Source: JBDSLU01 sp039916225 (lineage in GTDB: Bacteria; Acidobacteriota; Vicinamibacteria; Vicinamibacterales; Vicinamibacteraceae). Taken from it: a DNA stretch of 5,786 nt. Positions 1 to 4,539 of the stretch are shown here, in pieces (within the stretch, counting starts at the first letter, position 1; the number at the start of each line of letters is the position of its first letter). Below the pieces are notes generated by a model. It made no database searches. It was not told the origin of the DNA and saw nothing but the letters and a program-made list of their open reading frames with translations. A program made the position numbers and the translations under genes. The stretch lies in the NCBI GenBank assembly GCA_039916225.1, contig JBDSLU010000263.1:1-5786 (forward strand). Reading direction: 5' to 3'.

Positions 1-1
1 C

Positions 2-37
2 GAGGTCCGGCCGATGCACGAGGAGCACGCCCCATGA
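2..37 (+). CDS. C-terminal end of a probable YCII/DGPF-family protein (partial)
   Basis: Only the last 11 codons are present, reading EVRPMHEEHAP and then TGA at 35-37. An EVRP motif close to the C-terminus is typical of small YCII-related (DGPF) proteins, and genes of this family usually sit directly beside ECF42-type sigma factors, as here. The stop overlaps the next ATG in an ATGA arrangement, which points to translational coupling. The fragment is too short for firm assignment, and the call rests on the motif plus the neighbour. YCII-like proteins are small ferredoxin-fold proteins, and the role of the DGPF members next to sigma factors is not well settled. Confidence 0.6.
   Translation, partial: EVRPMHEEHAP
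20..25 (+). promoter_or_regulatory. Ribosome binding site of the sigma factor gene
   Basis: GAGGAG lies 8 nt before the ATG at 34, inside the last codons of the upstream gene. It supports the ATG at 34 as the true start even though this leaves the protein with an unusual acidic N-terminal extension. No in-frame ATG or GTG occurs between that ATG and the sigma-2 domain to serve as an alternative. Confidence 0.6.
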
Positions 38-1365
38 CCGACGCCGAGACCGACGCGGAGGCCGGCGAGCCGGCCGGCATTGATGCCGGCTATGCAGGCG
101 GCGACGCCGCCGTCGATGTCGACGTCGAGGCCAACGCGACGCCGGTCGACATCGAGCGCGTCTTTCGTGCCGAGTCCGGCCGCGCCGTGGCCGTGCTGAC
201 GCGAGTCTTCGGCGACCTCGGCATCGCCGAGGACGCCGTCCAGGATGCCTTCGCCACGGCGTTGGCGCGCTGGCCGGTGAGCGGCCTGCCGCCCAGCCCG
301 GTCGGCTGGATCATCACGACCGCCCGCAACCGCGCCATCGATCGGCTGCGGCGTGAGGCGTCGCGGGCCGATCGCCACGCCCAGGCCGCGCTGCTGCACG
401 CCCGCGACGAGCCGGTCGAGGAGGACGCCGTGGACGACGATCGGCTGCGCCTCATCTTCACCTGCTGTCATCCGGCCCTGGCCACGAGCACACAGGTCGC
501 GCTGACGCTGCGGCTCCTCGGCGGCTTGACGACGCCGCAAATCGCACACGCCTTCTTCGTGCCGGAACCGACGATGGCGCAGCGGATCGTCCGCGCCAAG
601 GCCAAGATCCGCGACGCGGGGATTCCCTATCGTGTCCCCGACGCGCTCGAGTTACCACGGCGCCTGCGCGCGGCGCTCGCGGTCGTCTATCTGATCTTCA
701 CCGAAGGACACACCGCCTCGGACGGGGCGCGGCTCGTGCGCGAGGATCTCTGCGCCGAAGCGATTCGACTCGGTCGCCTGCTCGTCGCGCTGTTGCCGGA
801 CCAGGACGAGGCGCTCGGGCTGCTCGCGCTGATGCTGCTGATCGACGCCCGTCGGCCGGCGCGCGTCGATGCCGATGGCCGGCCCGTGCGGCTCGCCGAG
901 CAGGATCGCGCCGCCTGGAACCGCACGGCCATCGCCGAGGGACTCGGCATCGTCCGCCGCTGCCTGCGTCGGAACCGGCCTGGTCCGTATCAGATCCAGG
1001 CCGCCATCAACGCCGTCCACGCCGACGCCATGGACGCGGCGTCGACCGACTGGCGGCAAATCCTCGCCCTCTACGACCAGCTGCTGACGCACACGCCGAC
1101 ACCGATCGTGGCCTTGAACCGGGCGGTGGCGCTGGCCGAAGTCGTCGGCCCGATCGCCGCGCTCGACGTCGTCGACGCGCTACCGTCGGACGCCAACGCG
1201 CTCCTCGACTATCACCTGTTCCACGCGATCCGCGCCGACCTGCTGGCGCGGCTGGGCCGCCGAGGCGAGGCCGTCGCCGCGCTCGACGCAGCCCTGGGCC
1301 GCACCGACAACGCCGCCGAACGCGCGCAACTCGAGGAGCGACGCGCCGCCTGGCTCGACGGCTGA
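34..1365 (+). CDS. ECF42-type RNA polymerase sigma factor with C-terminal TPR-like domain
   Basis: This 443-residue protein would direct RNA polymerase to a small set of promoters. Residues about 40-108 are sigma region 2, with VFRAESGR, the EDAVQDAFATALARW segment and GWIITTARNRAIDRLRR. Residues about 136-193 are region 4, opening with the family hallmark DDRLRLIFTCCHPAL and ending in a helix-turn-helix (LTTPQIAHAFFVPEPTMAQRI). Residues about 205-443 form the long helical C-terminal domain of this group, with YLIFTEGH, the Leu-rich LLALMLLIDARRPAR, and TPIVALNRAVALAE in a TPR-like stretch. In ECF42 sigmas this domain replaces a separate anti-sigma factor as the control element. The partner upstream appears to be a YCII/DGPF gene, the usual neighbour, with an ATGA overlap. 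Oddity: residues 1-38 are a low-complexity Asp/Ala/Glu-rich extension before region 2. Family assignment is confident, but the target genes are unknown. Confidence 0.93.
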   Translation: MTDAETDAEAGEPAGIDAGYAGGDAAVDVDVEANATPVDIERVFRAESGRAVAVLTRVFGDLGIAEDAVQDAFATALARWPVSGLPPSPVGWIITTARNRAIDRLRREASRADRHAQAALLHARDEPVEEDAVDDDRLRLIFTCCHPALATSTQVALTLRLLGGLTTPQIAHAFFVPEPTMAQRIVRAKAKIRDAGIPYRVPDALELPRRLRAALAVVYLIFTEGHTASDGARLVREDLCAEAIRLGRLLVALLPDQDEALGLLALMLLIDARRPARVDADGRPVRLAEQDRAAWNRTAIAEGLGIVRRCLRRNRPGPYQIQAAINAVHADAMDAASTDWRQILALYDQLLTHTPTPIVALNRAVALAEVVGPIAALDVVDALPSDANALLDYHLFHAIRADLLARLGRRGEAVAALDAALGRTDNAAERAQLEERRAAWLDG

Positions 1366-1381
1366 TGCCGGCGCGGCGTCA
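1363..1381. terminator. Hairpin spanning both convergent stop codons
   Basis: The 19-nt stretch TGATGCCGGCGCGGCGTCA folds into an 8-bp stem with a 3-nt loop. The sigma factor's TGA (1363-1365) pairs with TCA (1379-1381), which is the kinase's stop codon read on the other strand. In plus-strand RNA the only non-Watson-Crick pair is one G-U. In minus-strand RNA that position is an A-C mismatch. No T-tract follows on either side, so it is not a canonical intrinsic terminator. With only 13 nt between the genes, it is the only visible candidate for separating the two converging transcripts. Confidence 0.4.
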
Positions 1382-3718
1382 CGCCTGACGCGAGCGGCGG
1401 ACGAGCGTCGCAACCGAGGCGACCAGCTCGCCCGGGTCGACCGGCTTGGCCAGGTGCATCTCGAAGCCGCTGCGCAGCGCCTTGATGCGGTCCTCGGATC
1501 GGGCAAAGGCGGTGAGCGCCGCGGCGGGGAGCTGCCGGAGGGCCGCGTCGGGCGAGGCGCGCAACCGGCTGATGAACTCGAAGCCGTCCATCTCGGGCAT
1601 GCCGATGTCGACGATCAGCGCATCCGCGTGTTCCGCGGCGAGCCCCTCGAGTGCCGCGACCGGTGACGAGAACGTCGTCACCGACGCGCCGGCGCTCTCC
1701 AGCACGATGCGCAGCAGGTTCAGCGCGTCCTCTTCGTCGTCGATAGCGGCCACGCGGACGCCGCCCAGGTCGCCGAGCCCGGTCAGGGGGTCGGTGCGCA
1801 CCATCCGCGGATGTTCGCGGGGCGTCGACGAAGCTGTCGCGTGCACGATCATCAACGGCAACCGGACGCTGAGCGTGGTCCCCCGGCCCACCCCCTCGCT
1901 CGCCGCCTCCACCGTTCCGCCGTGCATCTCGACGATGTGCCGGACGATCGCCAGGCCGAGACCAAGGCCGCCGGCTTTGCGGGTCGCGCTCGCGTCGGCC
2001 TGGCGGAAACGATCGAAGACGTAGGGGAGGAAGTCGGCTGCGATCCCTTGACCGGTATCGCTCACGGAGAGCTCGATGTGCGAGTTCACCCGTTCCAGCC
2101 GGACTTGGACCCGGCCGCCGCGGCTGGTGAACTTCACCGCGTTCGTGAGCAGGTTCCACACCACCTGCTGCAGGCGGTCGGGATCGCCCGACACCGGGCC
2201 GACGCCGGAATCGACGATCGTCTGCACCCGGACACCCCTGGCGTCGGCGGCGGGTTGTACCGTGGCCACGGCGTTGTCGATGACGAGCGGCAGGTGGACC
2301 GGCCGGACGTCGAGCCGGATCTTGCCCGACACGATGCGCGACACATCGAGCACGTCCTCGACGATCTGGGTGAGCGACTGGGCGTTGCGCTCGAGCGTCT
2401 CGAGGCCGCGGTCGGCTTTTTCCCCGGACAGGATGCCACCGCGTAGCAGCCGCGAGTAACCGAGGATGGCGTTGAGTGGGGTACGCAGCTCGTGCGAGAG
2501 GACGGCGAGGAACTCGTCCTTCATACGATTGGCCACCTGGGCTTCGACCAGGAGCCGGGCATTCTCCAGCGCGATGGAGGCCCAGCCGGCGATCCCCACC
2601 GCAATGCGTTCGTGCTGTTCGGTGAAGCGGCCGCGGTCGGGATGGCCGAAGACGAGGCCACCGCGGGCATCGCCGCCATGGGCGCCGCGAACCGGCACGG
2701 CAAGGTAGCTGCGGATCGGCGGGTGCTCGGGCGGCATCCCCTCGACCGGCGGCAGCTGCCGATGTCGCGGATCCTCACTGACGTCGTCGAGGCGGACCGC
2801 CTCCTCGCCGCGGAAGGCCGGCGCGAACGCGCCGTAGGCCGCCTGCGTCAGTTCGGTCGCCGTGTCCGTGACCAGCTGCAGGACCGCGTCGCGGTCGAGG
2901 GTGGCGGCCACGCGCACGCCGACGTCGGCGAGCTTCTGGGTGATCTCGGCGTGCTCGCGCGCCGCCGCGCGCAGTCGGACGGATTCGCTGACGTCGCGGG
3001 CGATCTTCGAGGCACCGATGATCGTGCCGGTGTCGTCGCGCATCGGCGACACCGTCAGCGAGACGGACAGTCGAGTGCCGTCCTTGCGGCAGCGGACCGT
3101 CTCGTAATGATCGATGCTCTGCCCGGCGCGGAGCCGCGCGAGGACGATGTCTTCTTCCCCCTGCAGTTCATCCGGGATCACCATCCGGATGGAGCGTCCG
3201 ATGGCTTCCGCCTCGGCGAAGCCAAATATGCGCTCTGCGGCCGGATTCCACGACGTGACGAGGCCGTCGAGGTCCTTGGTGATGATGGCGTCGTCCGAGG
3301 ACGCGACGACAGCGGCCAGTCGCTGCATGGCGAACGCCGCCTGCCGCTGCACGCTGATGTCGCGGGCGATCTTCGAGGCCCCGACGACCACGCCCTGCTC
3401 GTCGAGGATGGGCGAGACTGTCAGCGAGATCGGCAGTTGCGTGCCGTTCTTGCGTTGGCGGATCGTCTCGAAATGGCTGACCGCTCGCCCGGCGCGGATG
3501 GTGGCAAGGACCGTGTCCTCTTCCGACTGCCGCTCGGGCGGGATGACGATGCGGATCGAGCGACCGATCACCTCGGCGGCCGTGTAGCCGAACATCCGTT
3601 CGGCGGCCCGGTTCCACGAGACGATCGTGCCGTTCAGATCCTTGCTGACGATCGCGTCGTCCGAGGATTCGACGACCTTGGCGAGATGTCGCAGCGTCAA
3701 ATCGGACGGCTGGCTCAT
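1379..3718 (-). CDS. Soluble hybrid sensor histidine kinase (PAS-PAS-GAF-HisKA-HATPase-REC)
   Basis: A 779-residue cytoplasmic sensor kinase with no membrane segment or signal peptide. Domains are PAS 1 (about 18-122), PAS 2 (about 140-244), GAF (about 250-390), HisKA with phospho-accepting His409 in SHELRTPLN, HATPase_c with N box (WNLLTNAVKF, 521-530), DTGQGI (554-559), FDRFRQAD (568-575) and GGLGLGLAIV (583-592), then a C-terminal receiver (about 654-779). The receiver keeps its acidic pair Asp660/Asp661, phospho-acceptor Asp704 (IVDIGMPEMDG), Thr736 and Lys758, so it looks functional. There is no HPt or output domain, so a partner must lie elsewhere. The start is MSQPSD at 3718, just before PAS 1. 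The frame stays open to 3913 but would overlap DUF892 and add a non-family Arg-rich stretch. A weak Shine-Dalgarno (CCGAGG, 3730-3735) lies 11 nt before the start. Oddities: the PAS domains are near-duplicates and the GAF domain appears to lack about 35 residues. The ligand is unknown. Confidence 0.93.
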   Translation of the reverse strand: MSQPSDLTLRHLAKVVESSDDAIVSKDLNGTIVSWNRAAERMFGYTAAEVIGRSIRIVIPPERQSEEDTVLATIRAGRAVSHFETIRQRKNGTQLPISLTVSPILDEQGVVVGASKIARDISVQRQAAFAMQRLAAVVASSDDAIITKDLDGLVTSWNPAAERIFGFAEAEAIGRSIRMVIPDELQGEEDIVLARLRAGQSIDHYETVRCRKDGTRLSVSLTVSPMRDDTGTIIGASKIARDVSESVRLRAAAREHAEITQKLADVGVRVAATLDRDAVLQLVTDTATELTQAAYGAFAPAFRGEEAVRLDDVSEDPRHRQLPPVEGMPPEHPPIRSYLAVPVRGAHGGDARGGLVFGHPDRGRFTEQHERIAVGIAGWASIALENARLLVEAQVANRMKDEFLAVLSHELRTPLNAILGYSRLLRGGILSGEKADRGLETLERNAQSLTQIVEDVLDVSRIVSGKIRLDVRPVHLPLVIDNAVATVQPAADARGVRVQTIVDSGVGPVSGDPDRLQQVVWNLLTNAVKFTSRGGRVQVRLERVNSHIELSVSDTGQGIAADFLPYVFDRFRQADASATRKAGGLGLGLAIVRHIVEMHGGTVEAASEGVGRGTTLSVRLPLMIVHATASSTPREHPRMVRTDPLTGLGDLGGVRVAAIDDEEDALNLLRIVLESAGASVTTFSSPVAALEGLAAEHADALIVDIGMPEMDGFEFISRLRASPDAALRQLPAAALTAFARSEDRIKALRSGFEMHLAKPVDPGELVASVATLVRRSRQA
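2987..3667 (-). repeat. Tandem in-frame duplication encoding the two PAS domains
   Basis: The segments at 3353-3667 (kinase residues 18-122) and 2987-3301 (residues 140-244) align without a gap over 105 residues. By hand count they share 67 identical residues (about 64%), with a period of 122 residues (366 nt). Shared blocks include AAER.FG, AE.IGRSIR, SLTVSP and GASKIARD. At DNA level a 21-nt block is identical at 2993-3013 and 3359-3379, exactly 366 nt apart. This is a direct repeat inside one gene and not a mobile element. Confidence 0.85.
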
Positions 3719-3753
3719 GCGGGCGATGGCCTCGGATCGCGTGCAACTGTACG

Positions 3754-3786
3754 CCGTGCCGCCTGGTAGGCATGGAGGCGGCACGG
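3754..3786 (-). terminator. Strong hairpin between the DUF892 gene and the kinase gene
   Basis: A perfect 10-bp inverted repeat, CCGTGCCGCC (3754-3763) and GGCGGCACGG (3777-3786), encloses a 13-nt loop. It begins 41 nt after the DUF892 stop codon and ends 35 nt before the kinase start. A smaller alternative stem, GGGC-GTCG-GCCC, sits at 3785-3796. No T-tract follows on the minus strand, so it may be an imperfect terminator, an attenuator, or an mRNA end-stabiliser that lowers expression of the kinase relative to the two genes before it. I see no convincing promoter in the rest of the 109-nt gap (3719-3827). Confidence 0.45.
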
Positions 3787-3827
3787 GCGTCGGCCCGCAC
3801 CGCATCCCTGCCCCACGTGCCTGTTGC

Positions 3828-4490
3828 TCAGCGGCGACCCGCCTTCTTGGCCACGCCCACGTTGGCCTTCGTGACGCCACCGCGCGCGCCCGCCGTCGCT
3901 GACGAGCCCGCACCAGCCGCCTTCTTCAACGGCGCCCGGACCGGCCGGGCCGGCGTGTCGTCGGCTTCCTCGGCGTCTTCATCCTGCGGATGCGCTGTGC
4001 TGGCGGCTTCCTGGTTGATGCCGCCTTCGGCCAGCGCCGACAGCTTCTGGTCGGCCGCCTTCTCTTCGTCGAGGATCTGCTGCAGCAGGTCGGCGGCGTC
4101 CTCGTGGCCCATCGCCTTGGCCCACGCCACGAGCGTGCCGTAGGCGGCCATCTCGTAGTGCTCGGCGCGCTGGCCGGAGGCGATGAGGCAGGCGTCCATC
4201 GCCGCCTCGTCGAAGTCCTCCTCCATCACCGACTTGCCTTCCTCGATGATGCCGGCGATGCCGTCGCAGTGCTTGCCGCGCACCTTCTCGTCGAGGCTGG
4301 CGAACACCTCTTCGAGCTTGGCGATCTGTCCCTGCGTCTCGTCGCGGTGGGTCAGGAAGGCCTGCTTCAGCTCGGGCGAGGTGGCCGCCTTGGCCAGCTT
4401 CGGCAGCGCCTTGAGCAGTTGCTTCTCGGCATCGTAGGCGTCGCGCAGCTCGTCGATGAAGGCGTCGTGCAGGGTTCCGGGTGCAGCCAT
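3828..4490 (-). CDS. DUF892 (YciE/YciF-type) ferritin-like protein with basic C-terminal tail
   Basis: A 220-residue protein. Residues about 5-155 match the DUF892 family of stress-induced ferritin-like four-helix proteins. Recognisable parts are LHDAFIDELRDAYDAEKQLL, KALPKLAKAATSPELK, HRDETQGQIAKLEEVF, CLIASGQRAEHYEMAAYGT and LLQQILDEEKAADQKL. Candidate di-metal ligands, by position in the helices, are Glu22, Glu51, Glu110, Glu113 and Glu142/143; I cannot confirm which bind. Family members are usually about 165-170 residues long. The excess is an acidic patch (QDEDAEEADD, 169-178) followed by a 40-residue tail (181-220) rich in Ala, Gly, Lys and Arg, with ten basic and no acidic residues. 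The gene starts 39 nt after katE behind a strong Shine-Dalgarno, so the two are probably co-transcribed. The biochemical role of the family is unsettled; metal storage or protection under oxidative or osmotic stress is the usual suggestion. Confidence 0.9.
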   Translation of the reverse strand: MAAPGTLHDAFIDELRDAYDAEKQLLKALPKLAKAATSPELKQAFLTHRDETQGQIAKLEEVFASLDEKVRGKHCDGIAGIIEEGKSVMEEDFDEAAMDACLIASGQRAEHYEMAAYGTLVAWAKAMGHEDAADLLQQILDEEKAADQKLSALAEGGINQEAASTAHPQDEDAEEADDTPARPVRAPLKKAAGAGSSATAGARGGVTKANVGVAKKAGRR

Positions 4491-4497
4491 GGTCGTA

Positions 4498-4504
4498 TCT
4501 CCTT
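4498..4504 (-). promoter_or_regulatory. Ribosome binding site of the DUF892 gene
   Basis: AAGGAGA on the minus strand lies 7 nt before the ATG at 4490. It is the strongest Shine-Dalgarno match in the window. It fixes the start codon and suggests that this protein is made at a high level from the shared katE transcript. Confidence 0.8.
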
Positions 4505-4521
4505 GGATCGATTGGTCTCTG

Positions 4522-4539
4522 GCGCGTCGCTAGACGCGC
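4522..4539 (-). other. Hairpin enclosing the catalase stop codon
   Basis: On the minus strand GCGCGTC-TAGC-GACGCGC forms a perfect 7-bp stem with a 4-nt loop. The TAG stop of the catalase gene is in the loop. There is no T-tract, and the DUF892 ribosome binding site starts only 17 nt further on. It therefore looks more like an mRNA processing or translational element, or chance in GC-rich DNA, than a full terminator. Confidence 0.35.

Noticed and set aside
1212..2159. Minus-strand open frame of 315 codons across the sigma/kinase junction
   Set aside because: It is out of frame with the kinase motifs, overlaps both real genes, and is mostly Arg/Pro/Gly low complexity.
3740..3760. TACAGT (minus strand) as a -10 box for a kinase promoter
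   Set aside because: It matches only 4 of 6 consensus bases and has no recognisable -35 element at the right distance, so it is not listed.
2492..3769. Long plus-strand open frame (425 codons) opposite the kinase
   Set aside because: It lies antisense to well-conserved PAS, GAF and HisKA motifs. Its product is Arg/Asp/Gly-rich without any recognisable domain, as expected from high-GC codon bias on the other strand.
3719..3913. Extension of the kinase upstream to an ATG at 3913
   Set aside because: The added 65 residues are Arg/Ala-rich, include the hairpin DNA, and overlap the DUF892 tail. The ATG at 3718 sits directly before PAS 1, as expected.
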